Shown piece by piece: positions 1-8,200 of a stretch of 37,128 nt of DNA (positions are counted from its first letter, which is position 1; every line of letters begins with the position of its first letter). A program made the translations under genes and the position numbers. This stretch comes from Clostridia bacterium (lineage in GTDB: Bacteria; Bacillota; Clostridia; DUPQ01), in assembly GCA_030590175.1 (NCBI GenBank), contig JAUUZE010000004.1:1-37128 (forward strand), given 5' to 3'. The notes under the pieces were generated by a model. The model saw only the letters and a program-made list of their open reading frames with translations. It was not told the origin of the DNA and did not search any database.

Positions 1-427
1 AAGAACTAACTACTGCTTCTTTACCTGGAATAACTCCATCATTAATTTCACTAATCATTGGAAACATCTTGTCATAAGTTGATACAATATCTCCATTTTG
101 ATTAAACACTACACTTGAATTAGTATTTTTTAATTTAGCACTATAGACAATTGTGATTTTATGTTCTTTGGCATAATTGGCAAAGAAATCAGGCATAACA
201 TGAATTTTTGCTTCATAGAACTCTTTAGCAAATGATGGCTTCAAATCTAAAAACCTATCACAAGCTTCAGGTAATAATACCACATCACTCTTTTCATTAA
301 TTGCTTGTTGTAATTCGTTTATCCAATAATCTTGCATAGCTTTAATAGCTATATCTACTTTCATTTCACCATTGTACTGGTTAGGACGATGTCCAGATAG
401 CACAGATATTTTAACTTTTCTAGCCAT
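1..427 (-). CDS. Carbon-nitrogen hydrolase (nitrilase/amidase superfamily), C-terminus truncated by window edge
   Basis: Reading the minus strand from ATG at 427 gives MARKVKISVLSGHRPNQYNG...SDVVLLPEACDRF...TIVYSAKLKNTNSSVVFNQNGDIVSTYDKMFPMISEINDGVIPGKEAVVSS, open to the window edge. The LPEA and YDKM...PG segments fit the nitrilase superfamily. Confidence 0.75.
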   Translation of the reverse strand, partial: MARKVKISVLSGHRPNQYNGEMKVDIAIKAMQDYWINELQQAINEKSDVVLLPEACDRFLDLKPSFAKEFYEAKIHVMPDFFANYAKEHKITIVYSAKLKNTNSSVVFNQNGDIVSTYDKMFPMISEINDGVIPGKEAVVSS

Positions 428-1667
428 TTTTAATTACCTCATTTGGAATACCATCATAATATGATGAGTTTAAAAAGATTCCCCCATCATTTTTCTCATA
501 GTTATCCATTATAAAAACCCCATTTTTCGCCACTTTAAAGCCTTCTTTTTTTAGTGGATGATATCCAATCATCTGTTCCCAGTTGGTATAATTCATATCA
601 CCATTAGTTTCAAGTAATCCTACAGATACACTGTCTAATGTATCTATCCTACAAGCTACATTTCGATTCAATTCCAATAGGAATGGGTTTACAGTTAAAT
701 CAGCTATAAATGGCTTCATCCCCATAGATATAGCAAAGTCTAACATTTCTAAACTTTCAGAAAGTGTTTTTGCCACTGGTTTTAATGCAATAGCTTTATA
801 TCCTTGTTCATAACGTTCTCTTACTTCCTTGATAGAATGTGCACTTTCATCACAAGCAAATAAACATGGTAATGAACTAACATCAATTTGTTTTTCTTCT
901 GAAAATGGTTCTTCAAATAGACCCACATCAGGTAAAATTCCTTCTACATCAAGATAATCAATAAGCGAATATAGTTTATCATAATCATCATACCGTCCAT
1001 TTGCATCTAAGTATAAGATTGGTTTTTGAGTTGTTGTGTATGGACATTTAACATCCTTAGTTAATTGATAAATTTCACTAATACGTTGTTTATCCCACTC
1101 ATAAGTATTCCCTATTTTAATTTTCAAAAAGAACTGCCCATTAGATAACATTTTGCTTATTTCATCAGTTGTTGTTGTATATGTAATTAAGGGAATAGAT
1201 GCTACTTTATTATGTTTTTTTTCTAAACCTGTTAGTTTAGTAAATGAAGTAACTCCTTGTTCTTTTGCGTATAGTAACCATAATGCCATATCAATGGCCA
1301 CTAAGGCATTTAAAATAAAGGTTTTTTTAACATTTATTTTAGTTGTTACTCTTACATGTTCATAACACTTTTCAAATAACATTTTAGTAGCTTGTTTTGG
1401 ATGGTCAAATTCAATAGTTTGTAGATATGACAAAGCAAATTTTGTCGTATCATACATAAGCTTATCACCAGCTAATTGACCTAGTGATGCAAAAACCTGT
1501 CCATCTGACCAAAGTACTGATTGAATACTTAATCCAGTTGTTTTTTGTTCACCATTTCCAATGCTCACCGCTACTTGCCAAACATCACTAACATAACCCC
1601 CTTTAAATCCAAAAGGTTTTAATAGTGGTTCAGTTATATATCCAATCGCTCCATATTTAATTTTCAT
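420..1667 (-). CDS. Enolase superfamily protein (mandelate racemase/muconate lactonizing enzyme-like)
   Basis: ORF 420..1715; the start is probably the internal Met (MKIKYGAIGYITEP) at 1667. KxK (FFLKIKIG), LDANG, GLFEEPF, CDES and ALKPVAK motifs match MLE-subgroup metal and catalytic positions. Confidence 0.75.
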   Translation of the reverse strand: MKIKYGAIGYITEPLLKPFGFKGGYVSDVWQVAVSIGNGEQKTTGLSIQSVLWSDGQVFASLGQLAGDKLMYDTTKFALSYLQTIEFDHPKQATKMLFEKCYEHVRVTTKINVKKTFILNALVAIDMALWLLYAKEQGVTSFTKLTGLEKKHNKVASIPLITYTTTTDEISKMLSNGQFFLKIKIGNTYEWDKQRISEIYQLTKDVKCPYTTTQKPILYLDANGRYDDYDKLYSLIDYLDVEGILPDVGLFEEPFSEEKQIDVSSLPCLFACDESAHSIKEVRERYEQGYKAIALKPVAKTLSESLEMLDFAISMGMKPFIADLTVNPFLLELNRNVACRIDTLDSVSVGLLETNGDMNYTNWEQMIGYHPLKKEGFKVAKNGVFIMDNYEKNDGGIFLNSSYYDGIPNEVIKNG

Positions 1668-2670
1668 GATAATAAATTTCACTTTCAGTAATTTGTACTG
1701 GTTGTTTACTTTCAATAGATTGATCTACTTTGTAACTAATAACAGCAGCCCTTAGAGCAATATCAATTCCATTTGGACTAGGTGTATTATTTAAAATAGC
1801 ATCTGCTAATAAATCAAGTTCAATTCGTTGTCCTTTATCTACTCCATCTAATTGCATAGCAATTTTGTCATGTCCTTCAAATCCATAATATTCAATTTCC
1901 TTGAATCCATTAATAAAGATTGCCTTATTATCGCAATATATTTCTGTTACTTCTTTTTCAAAGGCTGAACAACCCGCACTTGCGATTAATGTTGTACAAA
2001 CACTTCCATCTGCAAACATTATAGTCACATTTGCGCTATCAGGAACAGTTACTTTTTTTTCATCTAAAAAAGTTCCCCCTGCAGCATAAACAGATATTGG
2101 GTCAGAATCAATTAATCTACAAAATAAGTCAAATATATGACAGCCTTCGCCAATAAATCTACCTCCTCCAATGTTCTTTATATGAGCCCAATGCTCTTCT
2201 GGAAATGGAGCTTGTATTCTATGATAAGCCATTATTTTCCCTGTTGTTGTATCTAATAAGTCCTTTGCTTTTGTAACTAATGGCGCTAATCCTCTATTAT
2301 ATCCAATGGTATATTTAACATTATTTTCTTTAACAGCTTTCGCTACTTTTAAACAATCTTTATAATTTAATGCCATAGGTTTTTCACACATTATATGTTT
2401 TTTTGCATTAGCAGCTTTAACACTTAACTCAGCATGTGAATCGTGCCTTGTAGTTATAAAGACCAAATCAATTGTTTGATCATCTAAGATTTTTTCAACC
2501 TTATCTGTGTAATACTCTCCACCAAATTTTTCATGAGCACTTTTTGCAGCTTCAATGTTTATATCCATATAAGCTTTAATAATATATTTATCATTTTTCT
2601 CTAGTAAAGGCATATGCATATTCTGAGCAAACCCTCCACATCCAATAAATCCTACAGTGACTTTTTTCAT
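1657..2670 (-). CDS. Gfo/Idh/MocA family NAD(P)-dependent oxidoreductase
   Basis: N-terminal GFIGCGGFAQ Rossmann motif, MCEKPMAL (EKP motif), GGGRFIGEGCHIFDL. Confidence 0.85.
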   Translation of the reverse strand: MKKVTVGFIGCGGFAQNMHMPLLEKNDKYIIKAYMDINIEAAKSAHEKFGGEYYTDKVEKILDDQTIDLVFITTRHDSHAELSVKAANAKKHIMCEKPMALNYKDCLKVAKAVKENNVKYTIGYNRGLAPLVTKAKDLLDTTTGKIMAYHRIQAPFPEEHWAHIKNIGGGRFIGEGCHIFDLFCRLIDSDPISVYAAGGTFLDEKKVTVPDSANVTIMFADGSVCTTLIASAGCSAFEKEVTEIYCDNKAIFINGFKEIEYYGFEGHDKIAMQLDGVDKGQRIELDLLADAILNNTPSPNGIDIALRAAVISYKVDQSIESKQPVQITESEIYYHEN

Positions 2671-2686
2671 AAATAATTTCCTCCCC

Positions 2687-3790
2687 CTACGTGTTTATAA
2701 TTATACTACTTTGTTCAAGATTGTTATATATATCTTCTACACTTAATTTTCTAATTCTGATTCTATTTAGGCATTGTCCATCACCTTCGCCACCACAACA
2801 ATATGAAAGCAATATTGTATCGCCATCAACATACATTGCTGTATAGCAAAATCCAGCTAATTTATCATCTTCTAACATGAAAAATTTATTAAAAGTGCTA
2901 CCATTATCTTCACTTATTGCCCCTATTAATGGTGTCCGCCCCCATGAACTCCCTTCATTAACAATAGGAGTAATTGGAATAGGATTATATACTGCTAAAA
3001 TCCTTTTTTCATCAATACGTTTCATTGACATTGGTGATGTTGGTGAAAAGAATTTAGATGGTAAAAAATTGCTCCATGTTTTCCCATAATCATACGAGTG
3101 TGATAAATACTGACAACCTAAGTCAGTTCTGCAATAACATAGAAGATGTCCATTTTCAATTTCAATTACTCCTGGTTCTTGTAATCCTGTATTGCTTTGA
3201 CTTAAATTGAGTGACCCAAAACCTTTAGACTCTATAAATGTTTCACCCTCGTCCTCTGAAATAAAGAATCGTGCAACTGCGTGGCTATCCCATGAACTCC
3301 AATCTGAAGAATCACTATGAAGACAACGATGAAATGCTGCAGGTATAATAATTGAATTGTTAGATAGTTTTATAATTCGTTCATTATTTGTTACATAATA
3401 TCCAGGATAAGGTATAGCACATTTTAGGTTAGAAAAAGTTTTACATTGGTCATAGGATTTTCTAATATGTAGTCTAAGATCATGAAATCCGTACCTCACT
3501 ACATAAGCAATTATTATACATTTATCCAATTGTAAAAAGGAAACAGCCATTATATTTTTGGCTCCTACTTCATCTGGTGAAAATATGATTTTTTCATCAC
3601 CAAATGTTTCTCCATTATCATATGAATATACAAATGCAATGTATGCTTTTGATACATCTTGATGACCATCTCCAATGAATTTGCTATAAGCAAATATGAT
3701 TGTTCCATCTTCTAACTTAACAAACGACCCCTCTGAGTTTCTAGGATTTTCTGCTGTTGGTGGAAAGTCTTTTATTATTTTTCCTATCAT
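2687..3790 (-). CDS. Sialidase-superfamily (BNR/Asp-box repeat) beta-propeller protein, no signal peptide
   Basis: Asp-box repeats SYDNGETF, SEDEGETF, SYDYGKTW, SEDNGSTF plus degenerate SYDQCKTF. RBS AAAGGGG before ATG at 3790. No hydrophobic N-terminus. Confidence 0.75.
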   Translation of the reverse strand: MIGKIIKDFPPTAENPRNSEGSFVKLEDGTIIFAYSKFIGDGHQDVSKAYIAFVYSYDNGETFGDEKIIFSPDEVGAKNIMAVSFLQLDKCIIIAYVVRYGFHDLRLHIRKSYDQCKTFSNLKCAIPYPGYYVTNNERIIKLSNNSIIIPAAFHRCLHSDSSDWSSWDSHAVARFFISEDEGETFIESKGFGSLNLSQSNTGLQEPGVIEIENGHLLCYCRTDLGCQYLSHSYDYGKTWSNFLPSKFFSPTSPMSMKRIDEKRILAVYNPIPITPIVNEGSSWGRTPLIGAISEDNGSTFNKFFMLEDDKLAGFCYTAMYVDGDTILLSYCCGGEGDGQCLNRIRIRKLSVEDIYNNLEQSSIIINT

Positions 3791-4655
3791 TATTGTCCCC
3801 TTTCAATATTGATATACTATATATGAATAAGGCTATCCAAATAAACGAAAGTGAAATAATTCGATTAACTGAAAAGTCTTCTCCCATAGCAAGTCCTGTA
3901 AAAAGCATCATGGTTGGAGCTATTAGTTGTAAAAATCCAACTCTAATTAATGGTATCCTCTTTGTGGCTTCAGCAAATAGTACTAGTGGAGTTAGTGTAA
4001 TTAACCCTGCAAAAATTATTATAACAATGGTTTTAGTATCACCTGTAAATAATGAGATATCATTATTTCTTGATACTGCAAAAAGAATAATTAACGCTAT
4101 AGGTGCTAAAATAGTTGTTTCAATCGACATTGAATGCATACCAGAAAGTTTAGTCTTCTTCTTAAACAATCCATATACACCAAATGTTGTTCCTAAAATA
4201 AGAGTAATATAGGGAATAACACCCATACTTACAATATAATAAACAATACCAAATATTGCTAATATAAACGCAACGATTTGTGCTTTTCCAAGCTTTTCTT
4301 TTAAAAATAATATTCCTAATAATATGCTAATAATTGGATTTAAGTAATACCCCATTCCAGCGTCTATGACCATATTATTAGTAACAGCATAAATGAAAGT
4401 AAACCAGTTAATAAACAGCAATAAGCTTATAATAATAAATCGTATAGTAGCTTTACTGTTTTTGAAAATAGCAAAAACTGATAATTCTTTTTTGTATATT
4501 AAATAAATAAGGCACATTATAAATGATAACAATATTCTATATGCTATTATTTCTATACTTGATACATGATTTAATTGTGCCCAATAAAATGGAAAGAGCC
4601 CCCATAATACATAAGCAATAATAATAAGTATTGTTCCTTTTTTGCTGTCATTCAT
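3741..4655 (-). CDS. rarD: EamA/RarD family drug/metabolite transporter
   Basis: About ten hydrophobic segments; MNDSKKGTILIIIAYVLWGLFPFYWAQL...IEIIAYRILLS is typical of RarD. Start at 4655 preferred over 4685 because of an upstream AAGGTGG. Confidence 0.8.
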   Translation of the reverse strand: MNDSKKGTILIIIAYVLWGLFPFYWAQLNHVSSIEIIAYRILLSFIMCLIYLIYKKELSVFAIFKNSKATIRFIIISLLLFINWFTFIYAVTNNMVIDAGMGYYLNPIISILLGILFLKEKLGKAQIVAFILAIFGIVYYIVSMGVIPYITLILGTTFGVYGLFKKKTKLSGMHSMSIETTILAPIALIILFAVSRNNDISLFTGDTKTIVIIIFAGLITLTPLVLFAEATKRIPLIRVGFLQLIAPTMMLFTGLAMGEDFSVNRIISLSFIWIALFIYSISILKGDNNDRKNNKRLSTNSRKS

Positions 4656-4801
4656 AATTGTCCCATCCACCTTATTGTTGTACATATAAAAGTATAATTC
4701 TTATAATAATTATTTATTATTTGTAGTATTGTAATCCTCTTGCACAAACATTATAATCAGTATAACATCTTTATATGAAATTTGGTGTTAAAGGAGAAAT
4801 A

Positions 4802-5260
4802 ATGACAAATTTAATAACATATTATAGTCGAACTGGAACTTGTAAAAAATTAAGTGAAGAAATATCGCTATTACTTTCAAATTGTAATACTGATGAAATC
4901 TTTGATGATAAAAATTATAGTGGTCTTTTAGGTTGGCCCAAAGCTGGTTTTAGCGAATTATCTAAAAAGGAAACAGTAATTTCCTATAAAAAAAATGCTA
5001 GTTCCTATGACAATATATTACTCATTACACCTGTATGGGCTGGTGGTATGACACCAGCAGCGAGGCAATATATAAAAGAAGAAATGAAAGGTTTAAAAAA
5101 TCTATATATTTTATCTGTATGTATGGGTAGTAATTCAAAAAAAATTGCAGATACTGTTGCTAATAAATATAAATTCACCAAAAAAGCTTGGTGTATTACC
5201 GGATTAGAAAAAAATAAAGAGCAAATAATGGACGAAATAACAAAATTACTTGGCAAGTGA
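4802..5260 (+). CDS. Flavodoxin family protein
   Basis: MTNLITYYSRTGTCKKLSEEI (FMN-binding T/SxTG-like N-terminus), TPVWAGGMTPAARQYI. RBS AAAGGAG upstream of ATG 4802; the ORF-track start 4775 is less likely. Confidence 0.75.
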   Translation: MTNLITYYSRTGTCKKLSEEISLLLSNCNTDEIFDDKNYSGLLGWPKAGFSELSKKETVISYKKNASSYDNILLITPVWAGGMTPAARQYIKEEMKGLKNLYILSVCMGSNSKKIADTVANKYKFTKKAWCITGLEKNKEQIMDEITKLLGK

Positions 5261-5962
5261 AGCTAGTAATCTCTTCTTATAAGTTAGATACTCTTGACCT
5301 AGAAGCATATCCATGTTTCTAGGTCTTTTAAAATCAATTATAATCTTATCAACAATTGTTGCAGGTCTCTTACCCATTACATAAATTACATCAGATAAAT
5401 AAATAGCCTCTTCTATATCATGTGTTATGAATAGCACTGTTTTTTGATGTTTATACCAAATTCTTAGTAGCCAGCTGTACATACTTTTTCGTGTTAAGGC
5501 ATCTAAAGAACCAAAAGGTTCGTCAAGTAACATAACTTCTCTATTAGTCAGATAAGCACGTAATAATGAAACTCGCTTTCTCATTCCACCTGATAATTGA
5601 TGTGGATACATATCCATAAAGCCTTCTAATTCAAATTCTTTAACTAAATTTTTAATTTTTTCATGATTTGGTTTTTCTTTTCTTATTTCACAGGGAAGTA
5701 TTATATTGTCATATATACTTCTCCATGGCATTAAGTTATCATTCTGATGCATGTAAATAACTTGTCCATCAATTTTATATGATCCTGTATAATCTGTAAT
5801 AATACCAGAAAGTATTTTAAAAAAAGTACTTTTACCACAACCAGATGGTCCAATAATTGATACAAACTGATTCTTTTCACAAGTAAGAAACAAGTGCTCA
5901 AGTACTTTTACACTTGCTTCATTCGTAGTATAGGTATTATTTAAGTCTGTAACTTTAATCAT
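5246..5962 (-). CDS. thiZ: ABC transporter ATP-binding protein, thiamine-precursor (ThiZ-like)
   Basis: Walker A GPSGCGKST, signature LSGGMRKRVSLLRA, Walker B VMLLDEPFGSLD; SsuB/TauB/ThiZ-type; operon context under a TPP riboswitch. Confidence 0.8.
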   Translation of the reverse strand: MIKVTDLNNTYTTNEASVKVLEHLFLTCEKNQFVSIIGPSGCGKSTFFKILSGIITDYTGSYKIDGQVIYMHQNDNLMPWRSIYDNIILPCEIRKEKPNHEKIKNLVKEFELEGFMDMYPHQLSGGMRKRVSLLRAYLTNREVMLLDEPFGSLDALTRKSMYSWLLRIWYKHQKTVLFITHDIEEAIYLSDVIYVMGKRPATIVDKIIIDFKRPRNMDMLLGQEYLTYKKRLLASLAK

Positions 5963-6933
5963 TTTACATAATCGTTTGTAAACGCCTCTTCTACATTAAT
6001 AGATTGATCAATAAATTGATTTTCTACTAACCAATCCATATATCTACTCCAAACTTCATTACTTTGGTATCCCCAATAAGGAGCATCATCTTTATATCTA
6101 TTAGCTAAAAACAACATACTGTTAGTCACAAGTGCCACTGGTAATTCTGGAACTGCCTTTAGTAATAAGTCAGCTGCCTGTTCTGGATTTTCTATACAAT
6201 AAGCATATCCTTTAACAACTGCTTTCATAAATTTTTTCGTTACTTCATCATTTGCAATATTTTTTTCACTAGTAATAATTATTGGTGTATAGTAGTCAAA
6301 AACCTTATCTTCTTTTCCTAAATCAATGTAATTAACATCAATTCCCTCAATTTTTGCTTGTATATTAGACCAGCCTTCAAAAACCCAAGCATAATCAATA
6401 TTTCCAGTTTCAGTTCCCGTAAAAAAGTCAATATCTCCTGATGTGATAATCATAGTTTTTGAATAATCAGCGTCTACTTGCTCCATCAAATATTTTATTG
6501 TTGCCTCTTCAATAGGGCTACCCCACCCACCATATTTTTTATTTTCAAAATCACTAACGCTATTGATATTTTCATCTGCTCTAGATAAAAACCCAGATGA
6601 GTTGTGCTGGATAATGGCAGCAATAGATACAATTGGAACACCCTCACTTCTTGCAAATGTAACATTTTCCTGATAACTGATACCAAAATCTGCACTGCCT
6701 GATGCAACAAGTTGTTCAGCGGTTCCTTCTGAAGGTTGAATAATGTTAACTTCTAAACCAACTTCATCAAAATACCCAAGTGCTTTTGCAACATAAATAC
6801 CTGCATGATTAGTATTTGGTGTCCAATCTAAAACAAAATTCACCTTTGTTATTTCATCTGTTTTTTCTGTACATCCTACTAGCAAGGTTACCACTAGTAT
6901 AAGGCTAATAATAATTATAAGTATTTTTTTCAT
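5959..6933 (-). CDS. thiY: ABC transporter substrate-binding lipoprotein, NMT1/THI5-like (ThiY-like)
   Basis: Lipobox LLVGCTEK; VNFVLDWTPNTNHAGIYVAKALGYFDEVGLEVNIIQPSEG is characteristic of the NMT1/THI5 family. Confidence 0.85.
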   Translation of the reverse strand: MKKILIIIISLILVVTLLVGCTEKTDEITKVNFVLDWTPNTNHAGIYVAKALGYFDEVGLEVNIIQPSEGTAEQLVASGSADFGISYQENVTFARSEGVPIVSIAAIIQHNSSGFLSRADENINSVSDFENKKYGGWGSPIEEATIKYLMEQVDADYSKTMIITSGDIDFFTGTETGNIDYAWVFEGWSNIQAKIEGIDVNYIDLGKEDKVFDYYTPIIITSEKNIANDEVTKKFMKAVVKGYAYCIENPEQAADLLLKAVPELPVALVTNSMLFLANRYKDDAPYWGYQSNEVWSRYMDWLVENQFIDQSINVEEAFTNDYVK

Positions 6934-6936
6934 AAG

Positions 6937-7707
6937 TTAATTCCTCCACGTCAATACTTTTTTTTCTACGAATTCGATACCCTTAAACAGCGTTACGCTG
7001 ATTATGATAATAATTACAATATCTGCAAATAATGCAGCTGTCTGAAAAGAGCTCATGGCTCTGGTTAAAAAGATTCCTAATCCCTTTGATGCCCCTACCC
7101 ACTCTGAAATAACCGCTCCCATAACACAATAGGCTGCTGCAATTTTTAATCCTGAGAAAAAATGTGTGGAAGCTGATGGTAGTTTTAACTTGAAAAATAT
7201 CTGCCTATTAGTCGAACCTAACTGTACCATCATTTCATATAACTCTCGGTCATAGTTAGAAAGTCCCTCTGTTAGACTTAAAGTAATTGGGAAAAAGACA
7301 ACTAATGCTGACAATAGTATTTTAGGAACAATACCAAACCCAAACCAAATAGCTAATATTGGTGCTAAAGCAACTAGTGGGATTGTCTGTGATATAACTA
7401 AATAAGGATATACAATTCGTCTCATTAAAATAACCTTATCAATAGCAATAGACAGTATTATGGCTAATATTGTACCTACAACAAACCCTAATAATGTTTC
7501 TGATAACGTTACAACTGTATGAGAAAATAAAATATCAAATGATTCAATAAACACTTTAATTATTGCACTTGGAGAAGGAAGGATATATTCTTTAATATCT
7601 TTCACACTAACAATAATTTCCCAAATAGCAAGTATACTCACTAACATTATGGAAGGTAATAGTTTATAAAGAATATTTACTGATTTTTTCTTCAATCGTG
7701 ACCCCAT
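6937..7707 (-). CDS. thiX: ABC transporter permease (ThiX-like)
   Basis: Hydrophobic; LGSTNRQIFFKLKLPSASTHFFSGLKIAAAYCVMGAVISEWVGASKGLG EAA-loop of SsuC/ThiX permeases. ORF-track start 7722 is TTG; ATG at 7707 is likelier. Confidence 0.8.
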   Translation of the reverse strand: MGSRLKKKSVNILYKLLPSIMLVSILAIWEIIVSVKDIKEYILPSPSAIIKVFIESFDILFSHTVVTLSETLLGFVVGTILAIILSIAIDKVILMRRIVYPYLVISQTIPLVALAPILAIWFGFGIVPKILLSALVVFFPITLSLTEGLSNYDRELYEMMVQLGSTNRQIFFKLKLPSASTHFFSGLKIAAAYCVMGAVISEWVGASKGLGIFLTRAMSSFQTAALFADIVIIIIISVTLFKGIEFVEKKVLTWRN

Positions 7708-7951
7708 CTTTCTTATAATCAATTTTAATTACTGAACACACTCTTGAAGCTCCGTGTTCAATACATATTTCTTGTGCTCTTTTTACAATAGACAATAATT
7801 GGTCTAGTTCACCTTCCATGGTAGTTTCCATTGGACCAACTACATAAGAAACATTACTTTGTTTTATATAATTAATAACTTGGTCTACCACATAATAGAT
7901 GTTTTCTTCCTCAACTATAGGAATGACTTGTAAACTTACATTACATTTCAT
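7664..7951 (-). CDS. Thiamine-binding protein (MTH1187/YkoF-like family)
   Basis: 95 aa; MKCNVSLQVIPIVEEENIYYVVDQVINYIKQSNVSYVVGPMETTMEGELDQLLSIVKRAQEI matches the MTH1187/YkoF-type small protein pattern; first gene after the TPP riboswitch. Confidence 0.75.
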   Translation of the reverse strand: MKCNVSLQVIPIVEEENIYYVVDQVINYIKQSNVSYVVGPMETTMEGELDQLLSIVKRAQEICIEHGASRVCSVIKIDYKKDGVTIEEKISKYSL

Positions 7952-7975
7952 TTAAATATCCTTTCACATGTGGTA

Positions 7976-8112
7976 AATAAAAAGAAATAGCCACCTGATT
8001 GAGGATGACTAGTCGATACTATTAACTATCATTTCCTACGCTGGCATTACCCAGATCAGGTGTAGTGGTCGAAGTTTCTTCCTCTCAGCCATATCTTAGG
8101 CTCCCACATGAA
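7976..8112 (-). promoter_or_regulatory. TPP (THI-element) riboswitch with terminator expression platform
   Basis: Minus strand GGGAGCC...GGCTGAGAGGAAG...ACCTGATCTGGGTAATGCCAGCGTAGGAA matches the THI-box core. It is followed by the AGTCATCCT/AGGTGGCT hairpin and ATTTCTTTTTATTT. Confidence 0.93.
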
Positions 8113-8134
8113 TGTTGTTATTTAAGTTCCTATA

Positions 8135-8163
8135 ATTATAGACCTATTTATTAAAAAAGTCAA
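8135..8163 (-). promoter_or_regulatory. Sigma-70-type promoter of the thiamine-precursor operon
   Basis: Minus strand TTGACT - 17 nt - TATAAT, immediately upstream of the riboswitch. Confidence 0.8.
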
Positions 8164-8200
8164 ATTATTCTTAGCAACAAGTTATTTATACCCAATATAC

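Noticed and set aside
1153-1365. Plus-strand ORF antisense to the enolase-superfamily gene (also 1901..2089, 2877..3089)
   Set aside because: Entirely antisense to well-supported genes, low-complexity hydrophobic or atypical composition, no supporting RBS or family motif.
3757-4212. 151-aa plus-strand ORF antisense to the RarD-like permease
   Set aside because: Product of antisense reading of a membrane protein gene; no recognisable domain.
2687-4655. Standard sialic-acid catabolic (nan) locus
   Set aside because: No NanA, NanK, NanE or sialic acid transporter; propeller is cytosolic; AGE gene is about 31 kb away in another unit.
5005-5256. Minus-strand ORF antisense to flavodoxin; likewise 6495..6710, 12786..12971, 18664..18873, 23599..23802, 25368..25616, 30098..30367, 35333..35554, 36236..36460, 36641..36874
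   Set aside because: All overlap confidently called genes in another frame or strand and lack independent evidence.
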